From JAEUHM01 sp964538625 (GTDB lineage Bacteria; Verrucomicrobiota; Verrucomicrobiia; Verrucomicrobiales; Verrucomicrobiaceae), in assembly GCA_964538625.1 (NCBI GenBank), contig CAZIGH010000007.1, positions 68,276-132,275 on the forward strand: DNA of 64,000 bases, given 5' to 3'. The translations under genes and the position numbers were made by a program. The notes beneath the pieces were generated by a model, which saw only the letters and a list, made by a program, of their open reading frames with translations, was not told the DNA's origin and did not search any database. Each line of letters starts with the position of its first letter. Position 1 is the first letter of the stretch. Positions 43,185 to 50,915 of the stretch are shown here, in pieces.

Positions 43185-44327
43185 CTACGGTATCTCACCG
43201 CATAGCGCCAGCGCCTTCATGGCCTGCGCCGTCGCGATGTAGGTGATGTAATGGTAGTTTCCCCGGTACAGTGAGTGCATCCACCAGCGTCCACTCGTGC
43301 GCTGCTCGCTCTTCAGCCAAACGAGGCCGCGCTGGATGCGCTCGTCTGTTGCAGGCACGCCACTTTGTCTCATCAGCACGATGGCCAGTGCGGTCATGTA
43401 GGCGTCGCTCTCTGGTCGTTCAGCGTCTGGAAGGCTGGTGATCAGCCGGGATACCGCATCGCTGATCTCGAAGTGCCAGTCCTCCAATGCCGAAAAGTCC
43501 CTTGTGCTCCAGCCTCCATCAGCGTGCTGCCTAGCGGAGAGCAGCGCGAGCGCACGGCTTCGCTCCTCTTCAGGAACCATTTCCGGAAAATACACCGCCA
43601 GTTGCAGCCGCAGCACCCGATCATAGTCGTTCCTGAGTTCAGCATCCTTCAGCCATGCTTTGAACTTTTCCACACGGGCAAGCAAGCGTTCGTCAGTCAG
43701 TCCAGCCAGCCAGCCGGGCGCAGCCGTGATGGCGCGGGCTGCTTGCAGCGACAGCTCGAAATCCGTCGTGATGTGGGGAATCTCCACTTCACCATGACTC
43801 ACAAAGGCACCGCTGGCAGACTGGCGCTCGAACATGTCCCGTAGCGACTTGTCTGTGTGCTCCGAGGTTTTGCGAGTGACGTGTTTGTCCCATTCCGCCA
43901 GACCCAGTGAGCGCCACACACTGGTGAAGGTGGCAGGATAATAACGGTGCCCGCTCTTCGTTGCCGTCTCCTTCACCTCCTTGATCTCCGCCGGCACGAA
44001 CTGAGCGAAGTCAGCCATGATCTCCTCGTTAGCCTTTCCAAGCTGCGGAATCAGCCCCGGACGCTCTGCCAGATAAGGCCCAGTGGTGTGGCAGTTCACG
44101 CAAGACTTCTCCCTCACCCACGATATGGCACCTTCTTCCAGGTACCTTGCAGCCGCACGTATGGTTTCCCGTCCAAATGTTTTCACACGCGGCTCATCTG
44201 CGGTGGGGATGCTGATTCGAATCCCCTCGGTCTGATACTGAAACTCCGGCCCGGCTTTGGGCTTCGTCGAATCCTCTACGGCCAGCACCGCCGGCACTGC
44301 AATCAGGAGATAAAGCGGAAGTTTCAT
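43185..44327 (-). CDS. Exported CxxCH protein with terpenoid-cyclase-like alpha/alpha toroid
   Basis: 380 residues from ATG 44327 (MKLPLYLLIAVPAVLAVEDS, signal peptide). A single haem-like motif C-V-N-C-H-T-T-G lies near residue 77, embedded in helices rather than in a separate cytochrome domain. The rest reads as a helical toroid of the prenyltransferase/squalene cyclase type, with QHADGGWSTRDFSALEDW as a QW-like repeat and LMRQSGVPATDERIQRGLVWLKSEQRTSGRWW as another. Similar combinations occur in Planctomycetota and Verrucomicrobiota without known function. An enzymatic role on isoprenoids is not supported because the acidic DxDD motif is absent. Confidence 0.72.
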   Translation of the reverse strand: MKLPLYLLIAVPAVLAVEDSTKPKAGPEFQYQTEGIRISIPTADEPRVKTFGRETIRAAARYLEEGAISWVREKSCVNCHTTGPYLAERPGLIPQLGKANEEIMADFAQFVPAEIKEVKETATKSGHRYYPATFTSVWRSLGLAEWDKHVTRKTSEHTDKSLRDMFERQSASGAFVSHGEVEIPHITTDFELSLQAARAITAAPGWLAGLTDERLLARVEKFKAWLKDAELRNDYDRVLRLQLAVYFPEMVPEEERSRALALLSARQHADGGWSTRDFSALEDWHFEISDAVSRLITSLPDAERPESDAYMTALAIVLMRQSGVPATDERIQRGLVWLKSEQRTSGRWWMHSLYRGNYHYITYIATAQAMKALALCGEIP

Positions 44328-44388
44328 TGGAGGACCTATACGATGGGGACGGGCGGCACTATCAGGACTGCATCGCCCCGCAGAACGT

Positions 44389-46323
44389 CTATTCAAACAG
44401 CGCCTTCTTCACGTTGGGATGTGCAAACATGCCCGTTGAGTCATGGCCTATGCCATCCGCCTCCACGAGCCTCCACGCGAAGGACCAGCCCCGCTCTCTG
44501 GCCAGCGCCTCGGCTTGCTTGAAGCAGTTGTGCCCGCGCTCAAAGCGGGTCATGCCTTGTGCCTTGGCCGCAGTGCTGAGGTCCAGATTCTTGCTGCCTA
44601 GATCTTGATCTCCAAGATACAGCGTAAGCGGCGTGGCCAGGTAACGCTGAAGAGCGGCGTCATCTCCCAGCTCAGGGGGAAGACCTCCAAAGCCCAGGGG
44701 AAACGTGGCCTTTCGATTCGGGAAAATGAGAGTGCCCGGATTCGCCGCCACGATGCCGGTCGCATCCCCCGGCATCAGTGCGGCGAGGCGCGTGAGGATT
44801 TGCCCGCCGGCAGAGTGGCCAATGGCATACCACGGCATGTCTGGTCTGACCTCTGTCTCCCGGACCAGCTTCACGAGCCGATGCACGGCGGTGAAGGTCC
44901 ACTTCTCCTTGGGCTGCTGCTTGCCATCCCGGGTGACTCCGCCGCGCTGGTAGGCCTCAGGGGGAAACTGCTTCAGGTCGAACTCCGGTGCCACCACCAG
45001 TGCTCCGAACCGCTCCGCCATGGAGATGGCCCGGTCTCGATAGTCCTCTGCATTGCGGTCCACGCCATGCATGACCACGAAAAGTGGCCCCTTTTCAAAA
45101 CGAGGCGGACGATAGCTGAACACCCGGATCACCTTGCCCTCGAAGGTCATGCTTCCCTGGTGCTTGCCTGCGGGCAGCTCCAGTGAAAGCTGCGCATCAT
45201 TCACTTCAAGACGGACTTCAAGATTCGTCACCGCAGGTGATGAAGCATCCGCATTCGCATAGACTCGCGTCTCACTCGTACGCTCAAAGTGGATGCGGTA
45301 TGCTCCGTCATCCGCCACCAGTTCTTTCACTGCGGCGTCACTTGCCATGTCGCGTAGCGCTTTTTGAAGAGCGTTCTTTTCCCACGCAAGGAAGCTGCGA
45401 GTTTGGTTGGCCGCAGAAAGTTGTTCTTGCAGCAAATCTTTTTCCGAGGCGGGTGTGACATTCCGTGTTTTGAAGTCAAAGTGATCGCCGACTGTCAGAT
45501 AGTGTACCCGCATTCCTGCCCATCCGCCCGCTGACACAGCACTCACTGCGGAGACATCCAGAACCAAAACACCATTGGCACCGATCACCCGGCCCCTACC
45601 TGTCTGAGGCTCCACGACCAGCGCCGTATCTTCACAAACGCCGATGCCGAGACCGCCCGCCGCCGCACCACTGAGAAGGGCCGCCATGAGCCGTCCGTAG
45701 CGGGCACGCTCCAGATGATGCTGGCAGTACAGGATGCCAGGATGAAAGCCCAGTCCAGGCTCTATTGAGACGCCGTTCGGCACGCCGCGGCGAATGGCAT
45801 CCGCGCTGGTGCCTCCCGAGATCATCGGGTGGCTCATCACCGCTGCTCCAGCGCTGGAGCCTCCGATGACCCCTCCACTGAGATACAATTCCCAAATCAC
45901 GTCCAATGCGCGAGTCCGAGTGCCATCACTGCGGAGCAGGGTCTGCATTGTGCGCTCCTGACTCCCACCCGTGAAGTAGAACCCACCGCAGCGCTGAATC
46001 CGCTCCAGCAGCGCTGGTTCATCCACCGGCTGAGATTTGACTCCTAGCGGCAGAAACACCGTGCTACCTGCTCCATACGTTTCATTGATCCTCTTCGAGA
46101 AAGCCTCCCCAACGGAGGCTGGATCCTCGCTCGCCGTGGAAATGATCCCGATAGGTCTGCCCTCCTTCCGTCCCGCGAGCAGGACGCCCCAGAGATCACT
46201 CTCCGCCGTCTTGATGGCCCCGCCCGCGATCACGAGACTCCCCGCCCCAGTGAAGTCTGCTTCTGTAGCGTGAACGACAGCCAGGCAAAGTGCCACTGCC
46301 ATAGTGCGTGCGATGAAGTGCAT
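44389..46323 (-). CDS. Exported cyanophycinase-like (S51) domain fused to an alpha/beta hydrolase
   Basis: 644 residues from ATG 46323 (HFIARTMAVALCLAVVHA, signal peptide). Residues about 25-285 match cyanophycinase of peptidase family S51: GSLVIAGGAIK, FYFTGGSQERTM, and G-G-S-S-A-G-A with Ser157 as expected nucleophile. A linker (about 300-400) follows, with a beta segment. The C-terminal 240 residues form an alpha/beta hydrolase (LFVVMHGVDRNAEDY, YAIGHSAGGQILTRLA with Ser504, RGHNCF, HDSTGMFAHPNV). Cyanophycinase cleaves beta-Asp-Arg dipeptides from cyanophycin. Two hydrolase units on one exported chain suggest linked steps on one substrate, but the true substrate is unknown. Confidence 0.88.
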   Translation of the reverse strand: MHFIARTMAVALCLAVVHATEADFTGAGSLVIAGGAIKTAESDLWGVLLAGRKEGRPIGIISTASEDPASVGEAFSKRINETYGAGSTVFLPLGVKSQPVDEPALLERIQRCGGFYFTGGSQERTMQTLLRSDGTRTRALDVIWELYLSGGVIGGSSAGAAVMSHPMISGGTSADAIRRGVPNGVSIEPGLGFHPGILYCQHHLERARYGRLMAALLSGAAAGGLGIGVCEDTALVVEPQTGRGRVIGANGVLVLDVSAVSAVSAGGWAGMRVHYLTVGDHFDFKTRNVTPASEKDLLQEQLSAANQTRSFLAWEKNALQKALRDMASDAAVKELVADDGAYRIHFERTSETRVYANADASSPAVTNLEVRLEVNDAQLSLELPAGKHQGSMTFEGKVIRVFSYRPPRFEKGPLFVVMHGVDRNAEDYRDRAISMAERFGALVVAPEFDLKQFPPEAYQRGGVTRDGKQQPKEKWTFTAVHRLVKLVRETEVRPDMPWYAIGHSAGGQILTRLAALMPGDATGIVAANPGTLIFPNRKATFPLGFGGLPPELGDDAALQRYLATPLTLYLGDQDLGSKNLDLSTAAKAQGMTRFERGHNCFKQAEALARERGWSFAWRLVEADGIGHDSTGMFAHPNVKKALFE

Positions 46324-46358
46324 GAAGGGGGAACGCGGCGGACCCGGCAATTCTTCGG

Positions 46359-47108
46359 TCAGGGCGCAGGCTCTTCCCAGATTCGACCCATGAGATCATG
46401 CAGGTCGGGGTCGTGCAGCTTGAGTTCAGCTCGGACAAAAGGTTGAAAATCATTCCGGTAAAAGAACGCCTCCGTGCCCTCAGCGAAGTACTCCTTCGCA
46501 TTCGTGAGCGCGTAGTGGCGCACCTTCCTTCCCTTGTGGTCCATCACCCGCTGATAGTTGCCTGCCTGTACAGCCTTGGCATAACAGGCGAGGATGTCCG
46601 GATGCTCAAAGCCGAGTACCTGATCATGATAGGCATGGGCCAGCTCGTGAAGGATGACCGCCGGATGCTTCAACAGCTGCTCGCGCGAAGTGAGATCCGC
46701 AGCACGGGGAATGTGCACCTTCTTTGCCAAACGCGGATCATGTCCATTCTTGACAAGCCATTCCACACTCGGGTGGTACTGCTTGCTGTTCAGCTTGGGG
46801 TGATGGTGCTCAATCCAAATTTCCAGCTTCCTCATTTTGGCCAGCGGGCCGGGCGGGACAAGAATGGTGATCCGCTGAAGATGGTTGGCGAGCATGGCCA
46901 GCGCCCGCGTTCCCTCCTCCTTCTGCTCCCCGCTCAGCAACGCTGGCTCCACATAAACCGTCCAGCCCTCGATCTCTCGAATGAGCGGGTCAAAGCGAGC
47001 AGCCACCTTCTCGTCAGCTGGAAGCCTGTCGGCAGTCTGAGCAGTCAACTCCTCACCGTGAACGGCAAGAATGGTCAGGATGGCGAAAGGGATGCGGAGG
47101 TGTTTCAT
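46359..47108 (-). CDS. Secreted zinc metallopeptidase-like protein (HExxH)
   Basis: 249 residues from ATG 47108 (MKHLRIPFAILTILAVHG, signal peptide); an ORF extension of 59 residues upstream has no sign of coding. The zinc motif H-E-L-A-H is at residues 154-158 in VILHELAHAYHDQVLG, and AKEYFAEGTEAFFYRND about 50 residues later supplies the third Glu ligand typical of gluzincins. The N-terminal half (GWTVYVEPALL, LEIWIEHHHP) is an alpha/beta lead-in. Proteins of this layout are annotated as putative peptidases in this phylum. It precedes the cyanophycinase fusion by 35 bases and is probably co-transcribed. Confidence 0.82.
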   Translation of the reverse strand: MKHLRIPFAILTILAVHGEELTAQTADRLPADEKVAARFDPLIREIEGWTVYVEPALLSGEQKEEGTRALAMLANHLQRITILVPPGPLAKMRKLEIWIEHHHPKLNSKQYHPSVEWLVKNGHDPRLAKKVHIPRAADLTSREQLLKHPAVILHELAHAYHDQVLGFEHPDILACYAKAVQAGNYQRVMDHKGRKVRHYALTNAKEYFAEGTEAFFYRNDFQPFVRAELKLHDPDLHDLMGRIWEEPAP

Positions 47109-47315
47109 GATTGGACGATGCGAATGTTTCGGCAGCAGCGCGCTCGCTCGAGAAGACTTTGCTCCGCCAGGGTTGCACGACTTGCCCCTCTTTGATGCTG
47201 GCGCTTCCGCATCCCGTAGTCTTGGTAGGATTCTCGGTGCGGAGCAGCCAAACGGGCAAAGTAAGCCGCCGCCGTGAGCGCTCATGGACCTTCACTGCGG
47301 CATCAGGCATCAGCT

Positions 47316-48116
47316 TCACTTTGCCGCCAACCGGTAAGCACTGGGAGTGCTGCCCATCCTCTTTTTGAACTGCACGGCAAAGCTGCTTGCATCCACAAAC
47401 CCGCAACTTCGCGCCACCTCTGCGGAAGAAAGATCCGTCTCCTCCAGCAGTTTCGCCGCAGCCACGACACGCGTCCGAATCAAAAATTCCTGCGGCGTGA
47501 TGCCGAACGCACTCTGAAACCTGCGCTGGAGCTGCCGGAGTGACTGACCACAAGTCTCCGCCACGCTCTGCAGACTGAGCGCCTTCTGGTAGTCCCGCCG
47601 AATCACCTCCACCGCACGCGCTACCGTCTGAAACACAGGGAGCCTCTTCTCCGGCTCCTGTGGGCGACGCAACACGCCGATGATGCCGATGACCCTTTTT
47701 CTCTGATCGTGAATTGGCAGCTTCGTCACGAGAAACCAGTCCGGCATCTGCTGCCTGTCCCACCACAGCTCCATCCGCTCCACAATGCGCCTTCTACCGG
47801 TCAACAACAGCCTGTCGTCATGTACATAGCCTCGCGCCATCATGTCGGGATTCAAATCAAAGTCCGTCATGCCCAGGATCTCGCTCTCGTCCTTCATGTC
47901 GTAGCGCTGTCGCAGCCCCTCACTGGCAAACATCAGTCTGCCATCCTGATTTTTAGCGAAGAAGTACACGCCCGGTATGTGATCGAAAAGGCGGTGGATG
48001 TGATCCGCCGGATCCACCGCAGCCAGCCAGGCCCGCCGCTGCCGCTTCCAACTGGCGATGACTTCTGGTTTCCTGGCGGGCCGCTCCCGAGGTTTCAGTG
48101 TGGTCGCATTTCGCAT
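47316..48116 (-). CDS. AraC-family transcriptional regulator with PAS domain
   Basis: 266 residues from ATG 48116; a TTG 45 bases upstream exists but would crowd the divergent promoter. Residues about 35-155 form a PAS sensor (HIPGVYFFAKNQDGRLMFASEGLRQRYD, ILGMTDFDLNP, ITKL-type strands). The C-terminal AraC domain has two HTH motifs (SLQSVAETCGQSLRQLQRRFQSAFG; LSSAEVARSCGFVDASSFAVQFKKRMGSTPSAYR). The intergenic region with the divergent decarboxylase gene is only 59 bases, so it most likely controls the sugar operon to its right. The 207 bases downstream of its stop up to 47108 hold no gene. Confidence 0.93.
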   Translation of the reverse strand: MRNATTLKPRERPARKPEVIASWKRQRRAWLAAVDPADHIHRLFDHIPGVYFFAKNQDGRLMFASEGLRQRYDMKDESEILGMTDFDLNPDMMARGYVHDDRLLLTGRRRIVERMELWWDRQQMPDWFLVTKLPIHDQRKRVIGIIGVLRRPQEPEKRLPVFQTVARAVEVIRRDYQKALSLQSVAETCGQSLRQLQRRFQSAFGITPQEFLIRTRVVAAAKLLEETDLSSAEVARSCGFVDASSFAVQFKKRMGSTPSAYRLAAK

Positions 48117-48175
48117 AGACTTTGTCGTTACGAAGCTGCCCTTGTCTGTGGTATTCTGCAATCTGCTATCAAACC

Positions 48176-48874
48176 ATGAAACCCATCGTCCAAATCTCGC
48201 TCGACCTCACCCACATCGACGAAGCGCTCGAAACCGCAGCGCTCGCACTTCGTGCCGGGGTGGACTGGCTGGAGGCAGGCACACCCCTAATTCTGGCAGA
48301 GGGTCTGCACGGCGTGCGTGCTCTGCGAAAAGCCTTTCCCCAAGTTCCAATCGTCGCCGACCTCAAGACTATGGACGGTGGCTACCTCGAAGCTGAGATG
48401 ATGGCAAAAGCCGGTGCCACCCACGTCGTCGTGATGGCACGTGCCCACGCTGAAACCGTTAAATGCGTCGTCAAGGCGGGAGCGGACTTCGGATGCAAGG
48501 TCATGGGTGACAACATGATCTGCGAGGACATGATCGCCGGGGCGAAGTGGCTGGAAGACTTGGGCTGTGACTACATCATCCACCACATCGGCTACGACGA
48601 ACGCCGTGGTATCGCCGCAGCAGGCCACCGCATGCCCAGCCCCCTGGATCAACTTCGGGATGTCGTGCAAGCAGTGAAGGTACCCGTCCAGGCAGTGGGC
48701 GGCCTCACTCTGGAACAAGCCGTGCAGTGTCCTCAATACGGTGCACCACTGGTCGTTCTCGGTGCCCCCCTCACCATTGATGCAGACGCTTTCAAAACCG
48801 CAGACGGTGACCTCGAGTCCTCCCTGCGAATGATTTGTGAGGCAGTCCATGCCCAGACCGTTGCCACGTTCTAA
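48176..48874 (+). CDS. HUMPS / OMP-decarboxylase family decarboxylase or aldolase (3-keto-gulonate-6-P / hexulose-6-P type)
   Basis: 232 residues from ATG 48176 (MKPIVQISLDLTHIDEALETA). A TIM barrel with the suprafamily motif D-L-K-T-M-D-G-G (Asp62, Lys64, Asp67), then ATHVVVMARAH, DYIIHHIGYDERR, and VQAVGGLTLEQA. Enzymes of this group either decarboxylate 3-keto-L-gulonate 6-phosphate or cleave D-arabino-hex-3-ulose 6-phosphate to ribulose 5-phosphate and formaldehyde. Motif inspection alone does not decide between them. It heads an operon with a dehydrogenase (gap 16 bases) and a sugar isomerase (gap 46). Confidence 0.85.
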   Translation: MKPIVQISLDLTHIDEALETAALALRAGVDWLEAGTPLILAEGLHGVRALRKAFPQVPIVADLKTMDGGYLEAEMMAKAGATHVVVMARAHAETVKCVVKAGADFGCKVMGDNMICEDMIAGAKWLEDLGCDYIIHHIGYDERRGIAAAGHRMPSPLDQLRDVVQAVKVPVQAVGGLTLEQAVQCPQYGAPLVVLGAPLTIDADAFKTADGDLESSLRMICEAVHAQTVATF

Positions 48875-48890
48875 CCTGTCCACCCCACTC

Positions 48891-49910
48891 ATGAACGCCG
48901 TCGTCAACTACGCTCCCGAAAAACACTCCGTCGAACTCCGCGACATTCCAGAACCCACCATCGGCGGTGAGGACGTCCTGCTTGAAGTAGCCAACGTAGG
49001 CGTCTGCGGCTCGGACCTCCACCAATGGACCGCAGACCACTCCTGGCCGGTGAACTACCCCGTGGTCCTGGGGCATGAGTTCGGCGGCACCATCGTCCAA
49101 ATCGGAACCGACGTCGAGGGCTGGAAGGTGGGTGACCGCGTCGTTTCCGAAACAGCAGCCATCATCTCCAAAGACAACCCCATGACACGCCGGGGCCTCT
49201 ACAACCTCGACAACACCCGCAAAGGCTTTGGTTACGGCGTGCATGGAGCCATGACCAGATACGTCCGTGTGCCCAGCCGCATCCTTCACCACGTGCCGGA
49301 TCATCTGCCCTTTGAGCAGGCCTGCCTCACAGAACCCTGCTGCGTGGCCTACAATGCCGTCGTCAAAAACGCTCGCATCGAGCCGGGAGATCGAGTCGTT
49401 GTCTTGGGACCAGGCACCATCGGCATTCTCTGCGCCGCCATGGCGCGTCTCTGCGGTGCGGAGGTGGCCATCGTCGGCCTCCCGCAGGACGCCCATCGCC
49501 TGGAGCTCGCCCGCCAGCACTACGGATGCGAGGTCATCATTGGCGATGCAAAGGCGTGGGCCACCGCGCGCGACGGCCTTGGCTGCGATGGCGTAATCGA
49601 CGCCGCAGGTGCCAGCATCACACTCAAGATTGCGCTGGACCTTGTGCGCCCCGCAGGCTGGATCTCTAAGGTCGGCTGGGGACCACAGCCTCTCGGCTTC
49701 AACATCGACCCCCTCGTTCAGAAAAACATCACCCTGCAAGGAAGCTTCAGTCACAACTGGCCCATCTGGGAACGTGTCATCGCACTTCTCAGCAGCGGCC
49801 AGTTTGACGTCAAACCCATCATCGGAGGCGTCTGGCCCATCACTGAGTGGCACGAAGCCTTCGAGAAAATGCACAAAGGCGAAGTGGTGAAATCCGTCCT
49901 CAAACCCTAG
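48891..49910 (+). CDS. Zinc-type medium-chain alcohol/polyol dehydrogenase
   Basis: 339 residues from ATG 48891 (MNAVVNYAPEKHSVELRDIPEP). Catalytic zinc ligands: Cys39 in GVCGSDLHQW and His62-Glu63 in VLGHEFGG. The cofactor-binding Rossmann motif is GPGTIGILCAAMARLCGAEVAIVG. The structural-zinc lobe, normally four Cys between residues 90 and 115, is replaced here by a Cys-free stretch (AAIISKDNPMTRRGLYNLDN). Relatives oxidise polyols or sugar acids such as threonine, sorbitol or L-iditol. In this operon it should generate a keto sugar for the decarboxylase and isomerase. Confidence 0.9.
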   Translation: MNAVVNYAPEKHSVELRDIPEPTIGGEDVLLEVANVGVCGSDLHQWTADHSWPVNYPVVLGHEFGGTIVQIGTDVEGWKVGDRVVSETAAIISKDNPMTRRGLYNLDNTRKGFGYGVHGAMTRYVRVPSRILHHVPDHLPFEQACLTEPCCVAYNAVVKNARIEPGDRVVVLGPGTIGILCAAMARLCGAEVAIVGLPQDAHRLELARQHYGCEVIIGDAKAWATARDGLGCDGVIDAAGASITLKIALDLVRPAGWISKVGWGPQPLGFNIDPLVQKNITLQGSFSHNWPIWERVIALLSSGQFDVKPIIGGVWPITEWHEAFEKMHKGEVVKSVLKP

Positions 49911-49912
49911 TC

Positions 49913-49939
49913 AAAGTGGCTTCGACTCCAGACGAATCA
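49913..49939 (+). repeat. REP element, diverged copy
   Basis: AAAGTGGCTTCG followed by ACTCCAGA and CGAATCA. It keeps the 5' head GTGG and the outer arms TTCG/CGAA, but the centre of the palindrome has drifted. It sits right after the dehydrogenase stop. Confidence 0.7.
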
Positions 49940-49956
49940 CCGAACTCCAACCCTCT

Positions 49957-50841
49957 ATGCCAAAGCTAGCCGCCTTCCCCAAAGCCTACATGCAAGCCCT
50001 CTGCAAAGACGGCTCCATGACCGTATCCGAATGGATTCAGCTCGCTTCCACTCTCGGTGTACAGGGGGTCGAATGGTATGCGGGCTTCCTCGAAATGGCC
50101 GATGAGGAAAACTGGACGCGTTTTCGCAGCGAGGTGGAAGCTCATGGAATGGTCATTCCCATGATGTGCTGCTCGCCGGACTTCACCCATCCAGATGCCG
50201 CCTTCCGCGAAAAGGAAGTAGTCAAACAAAAGCGCTGGATTGATATGACCCACACTCTCGGTGGAAGCTACTGCCGCGTACTCTCCGGACAAAAGCGGCC
50301 CGAGCTTTCCATCGAGGAAGGTGTCAAGCTCGCCGCAGAATCCATTCTCCAATGCCTGCCCTACGCCCAGGAGCGTGGCATCACTCTCATCCTGGAGAAC
50401 CACTACAAAGACGACTTCTGGGAGTATCCTGAGTTTGCGCAGAAGATGGACGTCTTCTGCAAGCTCGTGGACGCCGTGAATCACCCGAACTTCGGCGTGA
50501 ACTACGATCCGTCCAACACCTACCTCGCCGGCGAGGACCCCATCGACCTGCTAAAGCGCGTTTCGCACCGCGTCGTCACCATGCACGCCAGCGACCGCTA
50601 CCTTGCTGAAGGCACCATCGAAGACCTCCGCAGAGAAGAAGGCGGCGCGCAGGGCTACGCCAAGCGTCTCCGCCATGGTGAAATCGGTAAGGGTCTCAAT
50701 GACTACGACGCCATCTTTACTGAGCTGAAAAGCAAGGGCTTCGACGGCTGGATCAGCATCGAGGACGGCGTGGACGGCATCGTACAACTCCAGCGCAGTG
50801 TCGATTTCCTCAAACGCAAAATCGCCCAGCATTGGGCCTAG
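49957..50841 (+). CDS. Sugar phosphate isomerase/epimerase family protein (AP endonuclease 2 TIM barrel)
   Basis: 294 residues. A xylose-isomerase-like TIM barrel with metal-site landmarks: GVQGVEWYAGF, GSYCRVLSGQ, ITLILENHYKDDF (Glu ligand), FGVNYDPSN (Asp ligand), VVTMHASDRY (His ligand), and GWISIEDGVDG (Glu ligand). Proteins of this group interconvert keto and aldo sugars or epimerise them. It is the third gene of the AraC-controlled sugar operon. It lacks any export signal, unlike the paralogue at 53831 that carries a Tat signal, so it is cytoplasmic. Confidence 0.9.
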   Translation: MPKLAAFPKAYMQALCKDGSMTVSEWIQLASTLGVQGVEWYAGFLEMADEENWTRFRSEVEAHGMVIPMMCCSPDFTHPDAAFREKEVVKQKRWIDMTHTLGGSYCRVLSGQKRPELSIEEGVKLAAESILQCLPYAQERGITLILENHYKDDFWEYPEFAQKMDVFCKLVDAVNHPNFGVNYDPSNTYLAGEDPIDLLKRVSHRVVTMHASDRYLAEGTIEDLRREEGGAQGYAKRLRHGEIGKGLNDYDAIFTELKSKGFDGWISIEDGVDGIVQLQRSVDFLKRKIAQHWA

Positions 50842-50843
50842 AG

Positions 50844-50870
50844 AAAGTGGCTTCGGCTTCAGCCGAATCA
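50844..50870 (+). repeat. REP element
   Basis: AAAGTGGC then the palindrome TTCGGCT-TC-AGCCGAA and TCA. It begins two bases after the isomerase stop, first of two tandem copies before the RAYT gene. Confidence 0.9.
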
Positions 50871-50872
50871 GA

Positions 50873-50901
50873 AAAGTGTTTTCGGCTTTAGCCGAAAATC
50901 A
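50873..50901 (+). repeat. REP element, second tandem copy
   Basis: AAAGTGTTTTCGGCTTTAGC plus CGAAAATCA: same core palindrome as its neighbour in the same orientation, with T in place of the second G of the GTGG head and an extra base pair extension of the stem (TTTCGGC / GCCGAAA). It ends 14 bases before the RAYT start. Confidence 0.88.
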
Positions 50902-50915
50902 TCTACTCAAAGACC

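Noticed and set aside
47053..47766. A minus-strand frame across the 207-base gap between the peptidase and the AraC gene
   Set aside because: It overlaps the HTH part of the AraC gene in another frame, and its Gly/Arg-rich product has no recognisable feature.
48792..49874. A 360-codon minus-strand frame opposite the dehydrogenase
   Set aside because: The plus-strand dehydrogenase has conserved zinc ligands and a Rossmann motif; the opposite frame has none.
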